This document shows positions 41,893-51,067 of a stretch of DNA of 64,000 nt, in pieces (within the stretch, counting starts at the first letter, position 1; each line of letters opens with the position of its first letter). Below the pieces are notes generated by a model. That model searched no databases and had not been told where the DNA came from. It was given only the letters and a program-made list of their open reading frames with translations. The stretch is from Maricurvus nonylphenolicus (GTDB lineage: Bacteria; Pseudomonadota; Gammaproteobacteria; Pseudomonadales; Cellvibrionaceae): NCBI RefSeq assembly GCF_042854845.1, contig NZ_AP031498.1, forward strand, positions 3,286,001 to 3,350,000. The letters are read 5' to 3'. The translations under genes and the position numbers were made by a program.

Positions 41893-43578
41893 ATGAGAAT
41901 ATTACTGCTTGCATCCGCGTTTAACGGCCTTAGTCAAAGAGTCTACCGCGAACTGGATTTATTACACCATCAGCTGGAGTTACTGCTCAGCAAGCAAGGT
42001 AAAATCGATACGGAAGCCATCTTTGTAATCAACCCGGATCTGATTATCTGCCCATTGCTTAAAGAGTATATACCGGCAGAGATTTGGCAAAACTACCGCT
42101 GCCTTATCGTGCACCCTGGCATTAAAGGTGATCGGGGCCCCTCCTCGCTTGATTGGGCGTTAATAGAAGGGCAAACATCCTGGGGAGTTACACTGTTACA
42201 AGCCGACCAGGAGATGGATGCAGGTGATATTTGGGGGAGCCGAGAATTCCCCATGCGCACGACCAGTAAAGCCAGCCTCTATCGACGGGAGGTTACTCAC
42301 GCGGCGGTAGATCTTATTAAACAGGCCCTTGAGCAGATCCAACATAACTCAGCCAAACCAATACCCTTAAACTACGCATCGGCGGACGTCCGAGGCTACT
42401 GGCACGACCCCATCAGCCAATCCGACCGCGCAATCAGCTGGCAGCAGCCCAGTAAGGATATCGTTCGCCATATCAATGCCGCCGATAGCCAACCTGGGCT
42501 TAGGGTATCTCTCTCTGGCGAGCTTTTCCTGGCCTATGGCGCTAAACAGGAAACACGCTTATATGGCGAGCCAGGTGAAATCATCGGCCAAGCCAATGGC
42601 GCCCTTTGCGTAGCCACGCAGGATTCTGCCGTTTGGCTGCGCCAACTGAAAGCAACATCATTGAATGCCATCAAGCTCCCAGCCAGTTTGAGCTTAAACC
42701 TCCGATTCGGCGAAGATCAGTTGCCAGACATCCGCCATATGGATCATTTTCACAGTGATATTAAAGTCACTATAGCCCAGCATGTCGCCTACATTGAATT
42801 TGATTTTTACAATGGCGCCATGGATACACTGCAATGCCGTAAATTGATTACAGAAATTCGCAAACTGAAACTGCGCGCCGATATCCGCGTGATGGTGTTT
42901 ATGGGCGGAGAAGATTTCTGGAGCAACGGTATTCATTTAAATATTATCGAGGTCTCAGAGTCACCCGGTCGCACCTCCTGGACCAACATTCATGCCATCG
43001 ATGATTTAGTCGCCGAGATTATTCTGTCGCCCAATCACATTACCGTCGCGGCACTGCGCTGTAACGCTGGAGCCGGAGGTGCAGTTATGGCTATGGCCTG
43101 CGATCGCGTTGCGGCTCGTGATGGTGTCATCATGACCCCCTACTACAGCAATATGGGCTTACATGGCTCTGAGTACTGGCGCTATTTAATGCCCAAGCGT
43201 GCAGGCCTTGAGGCAACGCAACGGATACGTAAGCAAGCTCATCCCCTACTCGCCTCTGAGGCGCTGGCCATTGGTTTGGTCGATGAGATATTTAATGAAG
43301 ACTGGCAGGAATACCACCACACGATCGAGCAGTATGCCAAGGCATTGGCAAAACCGGATTGCCACAAAGATATTTTGGCTTACAAACAGATTATTCGAAG
43401 CAAAGATGAAGCTGAACAGCCTCTACAAGTCTACCGCAATGAAGCCTTAGCCATCATGCAGCAGCAATTCTTTGATCCCGATAGTGAATACCATCGCCTC
43501 AGACACAACTTCGTCCACAAAATTGAAACGGACGAGGTGCCTGTAGGATCGGCAAGTTCGAATCAAGCTACGGGTTAA
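41893..43578 (+). CDS. HypX/HoxX-like CO-forming hydrogenase maturation protein
   Basis: 561 residues with two fused domains. The N-terminal formyltransferase-like part (about 1-270) has the HypX signature VHPGIKGDRGPSSLDWALIE (73-92) and QEMDAGDIW. The C-terminal crotonase-like part (about 290-540) has RCNAGAGGAVMAMACDRVAA and YYSNMGLHGSEYW. As I recall, in the structurally studied HypX a Tyr and a Glu ten residues apart in this segment catalyse CO release from formyl-CoA; Tyr417 and Glu427 have that spacing here. HypX makes CO from formyl-tetrahydrofolate for the NiFe site of hydrogenase. No hydrogenase or other hyp gene is in the window, so this copy may have another role. Confidence 0.85.
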   Translation: MRILLLASAFNGLSQRVYRELDLLHHQLELLLSKQGKIDTEAIFVINPDLIICPLLKEYIPAEIWQNYRCLIVHPGIKGDRGPSSLDWALIEGQTSWGVTLLQADQEMDAGDIWGSREFPMRTTSKASLYRREVTHAAVDLIKQALEQIQHNSAKPIPLNYASADVRGYWHDPISQSDRAISWQQPSKDIVRHINAADSQPGLRVSLSGELFLAYGAKQETRLYGEPGEIIGQANGALCVATQDSAVWLRQLKATSLNAIKLPASLSLNLRFGEDQLPDIRHMDHFHSDIKVTIAQHVAYIEFDFYNGAMDTLQCRKLITEIRKLKLRADIRVMVFMGGEDFWSNGIHLNIIEVSESPGRTSWTNIHAIDDLVAEIILSPNHITVAALRCNAGAGGAVMAMACDRVAARDGVIMTPYYSNMGLHGSEYWRYLMPKRAGLEATQRIRKQAHPLLASEALAIGLVDEIFNEDWQEYHHTIEQYAKALAKPDCHKDILAYKQIIRSKDEAEQPLQVYRNEALAIMQQQFFDPDSEYHRLRHNFVHKIETDEVPVGSASSNQATG

Positions 43579-43604
43579 ACCGTAGCCCGACTCTTATCAT
43601 TCGA

Positions 43605-44036
43605 TCAGTCGACTAGAAAATTTGCCCGCGCTCGAGCAATAGGCACCTGGCGGTCATCCTGCCAGGCTTCAATATGCACATTGGCCAGTTTGCGGCCTTC
43701 ACGGATCAAGGCACAGGATACAAAGGTATCCTTCATCAATCCGGCACGAATATAGTCAATTGAAAAATCCACCACTCGTGGAAGTTTCAACACACTCATA
43801 TTCATCAACAGGTGCAGCGTGGCTGACATTTCCATAAAGCCGCCCAGCGCACCGCCATGTAATGCAGGTAAGGTAGGATTACCTACATTGCCTTTTTTCG
43901 GCGGTAAACGATACAACAACTCCTCCCCTTCAAAATGCGGCTCCAAGCCGAGCATCTGAGCATAGGGAATAGTTTCGATAAGGTAGATAGGGCTACCTTC
44001 TTCACGGGATTTAACGGCCGCTTCTGCCAGGATCAT
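43605..44036 (-). CDS. PaaI-type hotdog thioesterase
   Basis: 143 residues with the hotdog thioesterase pattern ALHGGALGGFMEMSATLHLL and a beta strand VVDFSIDYIRAGLMKDTFV. It hydrolyses an acyl-CoA. It overlaps the preceding thioesterase stop by 4 bases and is cotranscribed with it. The two are distantly similar and could form a heterodimer or handle different acyl-CoAs. Confidence 0.82.
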   Translation of the reverse strand: MILAEAAVKSREEGSPIYLIETIPYAQMLGLEPHFEGEELLYRLPPKKGNVGNPTLPALHGGALGGFMEMSATLHLLMNMSVLKLPRVVDFSIDYIRAGLMKDTFVSCALIREGRKLANVHIEAWQDDRQVPIARARANFLVD

Positions 44037-44530
44037 TGTTCGCCCCCCTTCTGTAGAGCTTGCTTCATATGCTCTTTAACCATCTCTGAGGCTGACTTAT
44101 CCAAACGGGCGAAATTACCCACACAAAAGGCGATCGGGTTTTCCGGGTCATCCTGAAAAGCTTTACCGCGGGTGAAAACAACATTGCGAGTCACACGGTA
44201 AGCTTCCGCTTCAGCAAAAATACGCTTATTAGGTTCTGCGGGTTTCATATAATCGATTCGCAAATCGATGGTTGGACAAATGCCAGGATTTTCCAATGCC
44301 GAACTGGCAGCAAAACCACAACAGGTATCTAAAAGTGCCGTAATAGGCCCACCGTGAATCACACCCGTCTCCGGGTTACCGACAAGCTCAGGCTTGCAAT
44401 CCATAAAGAGCTTAAACCAGCCCTTGCCAGCCCCTAATACATCAATTCCCAACTGGTGAAAATGATCACCGGGATTGCCTTTAAACATCATTCGACACAG
44501 ATTCTCGAACGCTTCCACACGATCTGTCAT
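44033..44530 (-). CDS. PaaI-type hotdog thioesterase
   Basis: 165 residues. The hotdog signature GNPETGVIHGGPITALLDTC then CGFAASSAL (catalytic-region HGG) and ICPTIDLRIDYMKPAEPNKR match the PaaI/4HBT family. It probably hydrolyses a medium-chain or aromatic acyl-CoA. First gene of a two-gene operon; a terminator of the upstream DUF2141 gene lies before it. Confidence 0.85.
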   Translation of the reverse strand: MTDRVEAFENLCRMMFKGNPGDHFHQLGIDVLGAGKGWFKLFMDCKPELVGNPETGVIHGGPITALLDTCCGFAASSALENPGICPTIDLRIDYMKPAEPNKRIFAEAEAYRVTRNVVFTRGKAFQDDPENPIAFCVGNFARLDKSASEMVKEHMKQALQKGGEQ

Positions 44531-44568
44531 ACATCTACCGCTTTAAAACAACTGTATAAGAATTATAA

Positions 44569-44602
44569 AAGCCCCACAGCGCGCAAACAACGCCGGGGGC
44601 TT
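44569..44602 (-). terminator. rho-independent terminator of DUF2141 gene
   Basis: On the minus strand, AAGCCCC and GGGGCTT arms surround a GC-rich loop of about 20 bases and are followed by TTTTATAATT. It is between the DUF2141 gene and the thioesterases. Confidence 0.6.
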
Positions 44603-44660
44603 AATTTGGTATTTACTGATAAATATTAGGCCGAAAGTGTCAAAATCACAGGCAAAATTT

Positions 44661-45128
44661 CTAGTGATAGACGAGATCGAGGCTGATATTGCGAGAACGC
44701 CTGAGAAGGGAAATACTGGCATCCTCAAAATCAGGGAGTGAATACTTCCCGGCACCACGTGAATAAGCATAACCTTCGGAAGGTGACTGCCCCTTCCAAT
44801 CCAGCTGGCCATTGCCGTTTTCATCGTGAATCAGAGTCACCGCGTAGACCCCTTTCTTTAAGTCATGGATGGTAACCGTGAGTCCGTCTTCACTGGCGCG
44901 AGCAATGTAGGTTGCCATGGCTTTATCGCCCTTGGCGTCATTAAAGGCGTCTTCAGAATCGAACAGTTGCAGCATCACCGTGCCTTCATCTGAACGAATG
45001 CCCTTTACCTCAAGCGTTAGGTTTATCTGCTCCTCATCATCACCGAATAAATCGGCCGCCTGGCCAAATACCGGCATTAACATTGAGCATGTAATCACAG
45101 TAGTAGATAGAAGTTTTTTTAGCGTCAT
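44661..45128 (-). CDS. DUF2141 secreted protein
   Basis: 155 residues with a signal peptide (about 1-24, ending GQAA). The mature part has the DUF2141 pattern: LTLEVKGIRSDEGTVMLQLF, GVYAVTLIHDENGNGQLDWK then GQSPSEGYAYS. It is an immunoglobulin-like periplasmic protein of unknown function. DENGNGQLDW resembles a calcium-loop sequence. The ATG at 45128 has AGGAAG before it; an ATG at 45146 is less likely. Confidence 0.85.
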   Translation of the reverse strand: MTLKKLLSTTVITCSMLMPVFGQAADLFGDDEEQINLTLEVKGIRSDEGTVMLQLFDSEDAFNDAKGDKAMATYIARASEDGLTVTIHDLKKGVYAVTLIHDENGNGQLDWKGQSPSEGYAYSRGAGKYSLPDFEDASISLLRRSRNISLDLVYH

Positions 45129-45405
45129 AGTGGTCTTCCTACCCATTATTATTGATGTAGTATTTGGAAGCCGAGGGCATAGAATACAAGCCCCTCAATA
45201 AGCCACGGCTATCGTGTGGCCACCCCTTATAAAGCGAACGCTATCGCTGTATCTCGTCCTGAGTTTGGTTATCTTATTGTTTTGTATAGCTTTTAATTTC
45301 TTCCGTGAAATTTTCCTGGGCCTTGAACACAAGCTGCCCCTCTCAACATGATACAATAATGTTTCAAAATAGACTTTAGGTCAAGCCGCACGAGTCAGCC
45401 ACAAA
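45129..45405. other. non-coding region upstream of DUF2141 gene
   Basis: No gene is seen. It is AT-rich around 45250-45380 and probably holds the DUF2141 promoter. A GCCAC...GTGGC dyad lies at about 45202-45220; nothing else is clear. Confidence 0.5.
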
Positions 45406-45427
45406 AAAGGAGGGTTGCCCCTCCTTT
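45406..45427 (-). terminator. rho-independent terminator of helical-protein operon
   Basis: AAAGGAGGG and CCCTCCTTT arms with a four-base loop are followed on the minus strand by a T-run (complement of 45403-45408). It lies 22 bases after the stop of the 113-residue protein. Confidence 0.88.
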
Positions 45428-45449
45428 ATGCCTGCTAAATCAGATTCCG

Positions 45450-45791
45450 CTAGGTAATCGCCGCAACCACATTGGCCAGCTTACCTAACCGGTCAAGAAT
45501 CTTTTCTACCTTGGCCACATCTTCTGCGATTTCATTGAGTTCATCTTTAAAATCACCCAAATCATCAAGCACAGCTTTGAATGATGCCACCTGAGCCTGA
45601 TAACCACTGACGGCATCGTCCAGAATGGCATTGGCAAGGCGATCCATTTCTTCGAGCATGACCTGCTTGATCTGGTTAATCCAATCCAGCTGCTCAAGAT
45701 CGGCACCGTTGGCCACCGCATTTAAGGTGACCTCATCGAACTCATCGTAAGCAGCGCTTAACTGATCGAAAGCTTCCTGATTATTTAACAT
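45450..45791 (-). CDS. small all-helical protein of unknown function
   Basis: 113 acidic residues with no signal peptide or membrane segment. Heptad-like patterns (FKAVLDDLGDFKDELNEIAE then DVAKVEKILDRLGKL) suggest a helical bundle or coiled coil. GGAGG lies before the ATG, and it starts 27 bases after the lipoprotein stop. I do not recognise the family. A function with the upstream lipoprotein is likely from operon structure only. Confidence 0.7.
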   Translation of the reverse strand: MLNNQEAFDQLSAAYDEFDEVTLNAVANGADLEQLDWINQIKQVMLEEMDRLANAILDDAVSGYQAQVASFKAVLDDLGDFKDELNEIAEDVAKVEKILDRLGKLANVVAAIT

Positions 45792-45818
45792 GTTGATTCC
45801 TCCGTGAACACAATGAAT

Positions 45819-46787
45819 TTATTTTAAAACCTTGTCGTAAAACGTTTTGATTTCCTTCCCTTCAATCTTTAAACGCGTCAGGACTTTAGGGTCATAACAA
45901 AGCTCTTGCGAGTTCAGATCCTGCCCCGCTTTACTGTCACAGGCAGGCACTTCTTCACGGGTTAAGAGTTTGTATTGATTGCGCAAGGTATTAATTTGCT
46001 TATCCACCTTGGCAAAGTTTTTCCGTGCCTGCTTCTGTTCCAATCGCAATTGCTGCCATTGAGACGCCAGTGCTTCCAACTCAGCATGTGACGCCACCAC
46101 CGGTTTGGCTGACTCCCCAGATTGCTGCGGGCGAATATAATAATTAATCATGCCTTGATACTTATTGATCGCCTCCTGGTACACCACATGGGATTTGTTT
46201 TTAAGTCCGCGATTAATATCCAGCAAGGCGGAGAAGGTTTGATCAACCGATGCTTCATACTCAGTGAGTTTTTCTGGCATTTCACGGGCAACCTTGCGAT
46301 CAATATACCAGTGACCCAACACCCTTAAACCGGTAACACCCTGTTTAATGGCCTTTTCATCCAGCGTAAAACTGTTGTCATCCAATAAGGCCTGAACATC
46401 TTCATCATTAAGGCCGTCCAGACCTTCAGCAAGCTCCAGCAACTCTTCATCAAGCTTATCCTTGCTGTCATTTAAGCTGGACAGGCTTTTACCCAAAGAT
46501 TCCATCATCTTGGTGTAGGCTTTAATACCTTTTAACGCATCTGACGAAATGGTGGAAGTGACGGGTTTCTCGGTAAAACTTTGCTTGGTCAACAGGCCAT
46601 TGACCAAGGTGGACTCATTCAGGGACTGCTGCTTTTGATTGATATTCTCAGACGCATCAGCCACCAGCTTGGCCGTTTGCGACAAGCTATCACCGTAGCT
46701 ATCCAGGCGTTTTACATAAGTTTGATTGCCAGCACAGCCGCTGAGAACAAATATTGAAACCAATAAGGCCGTAGAAAAAAGACGCAT
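45819..46787 (-). CDS. coiled-coil lipoprotein of unknown function
   Basis: 322 residues with a lipoprotein signal peptide (FVLSGCAG; Cys at about residue 18). The mature part is almost all helical, with long charged stretches (SSLNDSKDKLDEELLELAEG, QWQQLRLEQKQARKNFAKVD) and two cysteines near the C-terminus (VPACDSK and ELCYDP), which could form a disulfide. GGAG lies before ATG 46787. No family recognised. It is probably anchored to the inner face of the outer membrane or periplasmic side of the inner membrane. Confidence 0.8.
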   Translation of the reverse strand: MRLFSTALLVSIFVLSGCAGNQTYVKRLDSYGDSLSQTAKLVADASENINQKQQSLNESTLVNGLLTKQSFTEKPVTSTISSDALKGIKAYTKMMESLGKSLSSLNDSKDKLDEELLELAEGLDGLNDEDVQALLDDNSFTLDEKAIKQGVTGLRVLGHWYIDRKVAREMPEKLTEYEASVDQTFSALLDINRGLKNKSHVVYQEAINKYQGMINYYIRPQQSGESAKPVVASHAELEALASQWQQLRLEQKQARKNFAKVDKQINTLRNQYKLLTREEVPACDSKAGQDLNSQELCYDPKVLTRLKIEGKEIKTFYDKVLK

Positions 46788-46934
46788 AACCAACTCTCCT
46801 TTGTTGTGCAGAACATGCCAACTCCACAGGCATGGGAGAGTTACCTTAGCGGGTTTTACAGTAGGCTGACCAGCCTTTGAGAGGGATTAGATGACAGAAT
46901 TTTGTCAGAATGTGAGGGGAATCGGGGGGAGCCC

Positions 46935-46961
46935 GGGGTCTGACCCTGCGGGTCAGACCCC
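46935..46961. repeat. 27-bp GGGGTCTGACCC palindrome, copy 2
   Basis: The arms are identical to those at 8686-8712 but the loop is TGC. It lies 8 bases after the secF stop, where it may also work as a terminator hairpin, and has no T-run. Confidence 0.8.
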
Positions 46962-46969
46962 ATTCAAAA

Positions 46970-47887
46970 CTAAGGCGCTTCGTCGAACTCCTCGCCCTCT
47001 TTCTCAGGCGGCATCAAATCTTCTTTACTGATATTCATCGCCATCAACACGTTGGCTGCAACATAGATCGATGAATAGGTACCCACCAGCACACCTACCA
47101 GCAGCGCGGCAGAGAAGCCATGAATCAGCTCACCACCAAAGAAGAACAGTGCCAGCAACACCAGAATAGTGGTCAAAGACGTAATCAAGGTACGACCCAG
47201 GGTTTGGGTCAGCGACACATTGATCACCTCTTCCGCAGAGCCTTTACGCAGCTTGCGGAAGTTCTCACGGATACGGTCAGATACCACAATGGTATCGTTA
47301 AGCGAGTAACCGATTACCGCCAGCACCGCCGCCAGCACCGTCAGATCGAAGTCCAGCTTCATAATGGAGAAGAAGCCCAACACAATCAGCACATCGTGCG
47401 CCAGGGCCGCTACAGCGCCAACAGAGAACTTAAACTGGAAACGCATGGCAACGTAAACCATCACCACCGCCAAGGCGAACAACATGCCCAGGCCGCCGTC
47501 ATCACGCAGTTCTTCACCCACTTGCGGGCCGACAAACTCGATACGGCGTAATTCAGCCTGGGTATTGTCGGCACGCAGGGCTTCCATAATGGCATCGCCC
47601 AAACCCGGCTCAAAGCCCAGCTGCATTTTCACCAGCACATCGGTTTCCGCACCGAAATGCACGACTACCGGATTTTCAAAACCGGCTTGCGTCAATTGCT
47701 GGCGAATCACATTCAAATCCGCTGGCTGTTCATAACCAACTTCGATCTGAGTACCACCGGTGAAGTCCAAACCAAACTGCAGGCCATTAATCGCTAAAGA
47801 AGCAATGGCACCAATCAACAACAGAATGGAGAAGGCAGCCGCAATTTTGCGCTTGCCCATAAAATTAATCATTTTTACGTCTGACAT
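46970..47887 (-). CDS. secF: protein translocase subunit SecF
   Basis: 305 residues with six membrane segments. The first part has GLQFGLDFTGGTQIEVGYEQ, the SecF 'GG' motif, and the C-terminal half YSLNDTIVVSDRIRENFRKL. With SecD it uses the proton gradient to complete protein translocation through SecYEG. It follows secD by 15 bases. Confidence 0.97.
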   Translation of the reverse strand: MSDVKMINFMGKRKIAAAFSILLLIGAIASLAINGLQFGLDFTGGTQIEVGYEQPADLNVIRQQLTQAGFENPVVVHFGAETDVLVKMQLGFEPGLGDAIMEALRADNTQAELRRIEFVGPQVGEELRDDGGLGMLFALAVVMVYVAMRFQFKFSVGAVAALAHDVLIVLGFFSIMKLDFDLTVLAAVLAVIGYSLNDTIVVSDRIRENFRKLRKGSAEEVINVSLTQTLGRTLITSLTTILVLLALFFFGGELIHGFSAALLVGVLVGTYSSIYVAANVLMAMNISKEDLMPPEKEGEEFDEAP

Positions 47888-47902
47888 TGTCTTATCTCCC
47901 CC

Positions 47903-49774
47903 TTAGATCCACAGTTTCTTCACGTTACGGCCACCATAAATCAGGTTGACCAGTGAACGTGTGCCCATAATGGCAGTGAACATGGAGGTTAAAATACCGA
48001 TGGACAGGGTTACCGCGAAGCCCTGAACCGGGCCGGAACCAATCGCATACAAAATCACAGCAACAATCAGGGTTGTGATATTGGCATCGAGAATGGTGGT
48101 AAAGGCGCGATCAAAACCGGAGTTAATCGCCGACTGCGGCGGTAGACCGTTTTTAAGCTCTTCTTTAATCCGCGAGAAGATCAGTACGTTGGCATCCACC
48201 GCCATACCGACGGTCAGTACGATACCGGCAATACCCGGCAGCGTTAAGGTCGCACCCAGAATCGACATGGCACCCACCAGCAGTACCAGGTTAACCGTTA
48301 GCGCGACATTGGCCGCTAAACCGAAAGCGCGGTAGTAGAACAGCATAAACACTAGCACCATCGCCAAACCGATTTTGACGGAGGTAACACCCAGCTCAAT
48401 GTTTTCAGCACCCAGTGATGGGCCAATGGTACGCTCTTCCACAAAGTACATTGGTGCCGCCAGTGCACCGGCTCGCAACAGCAACGCCAGCTCGGAAGCT
48501 TCAGCGGGGTTATCCAGACCGGTAATCCGGAACTGTACACCCAGGGCACTTTGAATTGTGGCCAGGCTGATAATTTTCTTCTCGACCAGTTGAACCGGTG
48601 TTGCCACCTGCTCGCCCAGCTCGTTAACACTGTAGTCCATGCGGGTGCGGTATTCGATAAACAACACGCCCATACGACGGCCTACATTGGAACGCGTCGC
48701 ACGGTGCATTTTGGTACCACCGGTGCTGTCCAGGGTAATGTTTACCTGTGGCTGACTGGTTTCCGGGTCGAAGCTTGATTGGGCATTGGCAACATGGTCG
48801 CCGCTCATAATCATCTTGCGCTCTAACCAGGCGTTACCGAAGCGGCGCTGATCCAGCTCGCTGCGGAACTCAAAAGATTCCTTACTGGCTACCAGCGCAT
48901 TGGGCTTGGCTTCCAGACGGAATTCCAGGTTGGCGGTTTTACCGATAATACGTTTGGCCTCTGCGGTGTCTTGTACACCAGGCAATTGCACCACAATCCG
49001 GTTACGGCCCTGACTCTGAACAATCGGCTCAGACACACCCAATTCATTCACTCGGTTACGCAAGGTCGTCAAGTTTTGACTTACGGCATAGCGCTCGATT
49101 TCACGGACAGATGCCTCTGACATGGAGATATTCAGAATAAACTGGCCATTCTCATCGGCTTTTAAACGCTGCAGATCGGGGAACTCACCGCGAATCTCAC
49201 CACTGGCCAAATCGCGGGTTTCAGCATCTTTAAAGCGCGCAACAATCACATTGTCATCGTTTAATTTAATGGACTGATAACGCAGCTTGGCTTTACGCAG
49301 CGCTGTTTTAATACTGCTGCTGGTGGTTTCCAAACGCTTGGCAATGGCTGAGTCTGTATCGACTTCAAGCAAGAAGTGCACACCACCGGACAAGTCCAAG
49401 CCCAACTTCATAGGGCTGCCACCAATGCTCTGCAACCATTCCGGTGTGGTTGGCGCCAGGTTAAGGGCAACCACGTAGTTGTGACCCAGCTTGCGGCTGA
49501 TCACCTCTTTCGCGGCCAGCTGCTGATCAGCATCGGCCAAACGAATAAGGGCCGCCTTACCGTTACTCTCCTCACCGAAGTGCTCAATGCCCTCTTCTTT
49601 CAGAGCCTTGGAAGCCATAGTGATGATATTTTGATCGATCTCCATGGCGCTGGACTGACCGGAGATCTGAATCGCCGGATCGGGCGCATAGAGGTTTGGC
49701 GCTGAATAGATAAAGCCGAGTATGGCAATCGTCAGAATCAGCAGGTATTTCCATAATGGATAACGGTTTAGCAT
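47903..49774 (-). CDS. secD: protein translocase subunit SecD
   Basis: 623 residues. MKLGLDLSGGVHFLLEVD is the classical 'LGLDLQGG' motif; RNRVNELGVSEPIVQSQG and GRNRIVVQLPGVQDTAEAKR mark the large periplasmic domain; the C-terminal six-helix part contains GMAVDANVLIFSRIKEELKN. It works with SecF in secretion. It lies 132 bases after tgt with no yajC between. Confidence 0.97.
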   Translation of the reverse strand: MLNRYPLWKYLLILTIAILGFIYSAPNLYAPDPAIQISGQSSAMEIDQNIITMASKALKEEGIEHFGEESNGKAALIRLADADQQLAAKEVISRKLGHNYVVALNLAPTTPEWLQSIGGSPMKLGLDLSGGVHFLLEVDTDSAIAKRLETTSSSIKTALRKAKLRYQSIKLNDDNVIVARFKDAETRDLASGEIRGEFPDLQRLKADENGQFILNISMSEASVREIERYAVSQNLTTLRNRVNELGVSEPIVQSQGRNRIVVQLPGVQDTAEAKRIIGKTANLEFRLEAKPNALVASKESFEFRSELDQRRFGNAWLERKMIMSGDHVANAQSSFDPETSQPQVNITLDSTGGTKMHRATRSNVGRRMGVLFIEYRTRMDYSVNELGEQVATPVQLVEKKIISLATIQSALGVQFRITGLDNPAEASELALLLRAGALAAPMYFVEERTIGPSLGAENIELGVTSVKIGLAMVLVFMLFYYRAFGLAANVALTVNLVLLVGAMSILGATLTLPGIAGIVLTVGMAVDANVLIFSRIKEELKNGLPPQSAINSGFDRAFTTILDANITTLIVAVILYAIGSGPVQGFAVTLSIGILTSMFTAIMGTRSLVNLIYGGRNVKKLWI

Positions 49775-49906
49775 GGTCTGATAGTTTCTGTATTGGTTTT
49801 ATTTTGGTTGTTCTTTACTACTTTCATTAACGACTTGGGTTGATATGGGCCCGGATTGCGTAATTTAAAGTGTTTTGATGACAAACACACGAATCCAGCC
49901 CCTCAA

Positions 49907-51067
49907 CTAATCCAACGGGGGTACTTCGAGTCCCTGTTTGCCATAAAATTCCGCAACGAACTCATCCAGGCGCTGCTCGGCAATCGCTTCACGCAAACCC
50001 TTCATCACATTCTGATAAAAACGCAGGTTATGGATGGTGTTTAACTGCGCCCCCAAAATCTCGCCACATTTATCCAAGTGGTGCAGATAAGCACGGCTAA
50101 AGTTTGTGCAGGTATGGCAATCACATTCCTTATCCAACGGCCCAGTATCGTGGCGATGCTTGGCGTTGCGGATCTTAATCACACCTTCACTGGTAAACAG
50201 ATGACCATTACGGGCATTGCGGGTTGGCATTACACAGTCAAACATATCAACACCGCGGCGCACCGCTTCGACAATATCTGACGGCTTACCCACACCCATC
50301 AGGTAACGGGGTTTATCCGTTGGCATTTCTGGTGTCAGGTGCTCTAACACACGCAACATATCTTCTTTCGGCTCACCCACCGACAAGCCACCGATGGCAT
50401 AACCATCGAATTCGATATCCACCAGGCCTTTCAAGGATTCACTGCGCAAGCCTTCGTACATGCCACCCTGCACAATACCAAACAGTGCTGAGGGGCTATC
50501 GCCGTGCGCATCTTTACTGCGCTTGGCCCAGCGTAAAGACAGCTCCATGGAATCACGGGCTTCTTTTTCAGTGGCAGGGTAAGGCGTGCATTCATCGAAA
50601 ATCATAACGATGTCGGAACCCAAATCGCGCTGCACCTGCATGGCGATCTCCGGATTCAATTCAACCGGGCTGCCGTTAATGGGCGACTTAAAGGTCACGC
50701 CCTCTTCGGTGATTTTGCGCATTTTGCCCAAGCTAAATACCTGAAAACCACCGGAGTCAGTCAGGATAGGCCCCTTCCATTGCATAAAGTCATGCAGGTC
50801 GCCATGCTCCTTCACCACCTCAGTGCCTGGACGCAGCATCAGGTGAAAGGTATTACCCAGGATAATATCCGCACCAATTTCCTCGATATCACGGGGCAAC
50901 ATGCCCTTGACGGTACCGTAGGTGCCCACCGGCATAAACGCCGGCGTTTCCACGGTGCCACGCGGGAATTTCAAACGGCCGCGACGGGCTTTGCCATCGG
51001 TGGTGTCCAGCTCGAAGGACATAAAACATTCGCGGCTACTGTTACTACTTACATCTACGTCGCTCAC
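49907..51067 (-). CDS. tgt: tRNA-guanine transglycosylase
   Basis: 386 residues. It exchanges guanine 34 of GUN-anticodon tRNAs for preQ1. Motifs: KFPRGTVETPAFMPVGTYGT, GPILTDSGGFQVFSLGKMRK (with the catalytic Asp), and the zinc site CDCHTCTNFSRAYLHHL near the C-terminus. GTG start at 51067 overlaps the queA stop by four bases and has AGGAG in front; it gives a 15-residue N-terminal extension, and the ATG at 51022 would give the E. coli-like start MSFELDTTDG. Confidence 0.96.
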   Translation of the reverse strand: MSDVDVSSNSSRECFMSFELDTTDGKARRGRLKFPRGTVETPAFMPVGTYGTVKGMLPRDIEEIGADIILGNTFHLMLRPGTEVVKEHGDLHDFMQWKGPILTDSGGFQVFSLGKMRKITEEGVTFKSPINGSPVELNPEIAMQVQRDLGSDIVMIFDECTPYPATEKEARDSMELSLRWAKRSKDAHGDSPSALFGIVQGGMYEGLRSESLKGLVDIEFDGYAIGGLSVGEPKEDMLRVLEHLTPEMPTDKPRYLMGVGKPSDIVEAVRRGVDMFDCVMPTRNARNGHLFTSEGVIKIRNAKHRHDTGPLDKECDCHTCTNFSRAYLHHLDKCGEILGAQLNTIHNLRFYQNVMKGLREAIAEQRLDEFVAEFYGKQGLEVPPLD

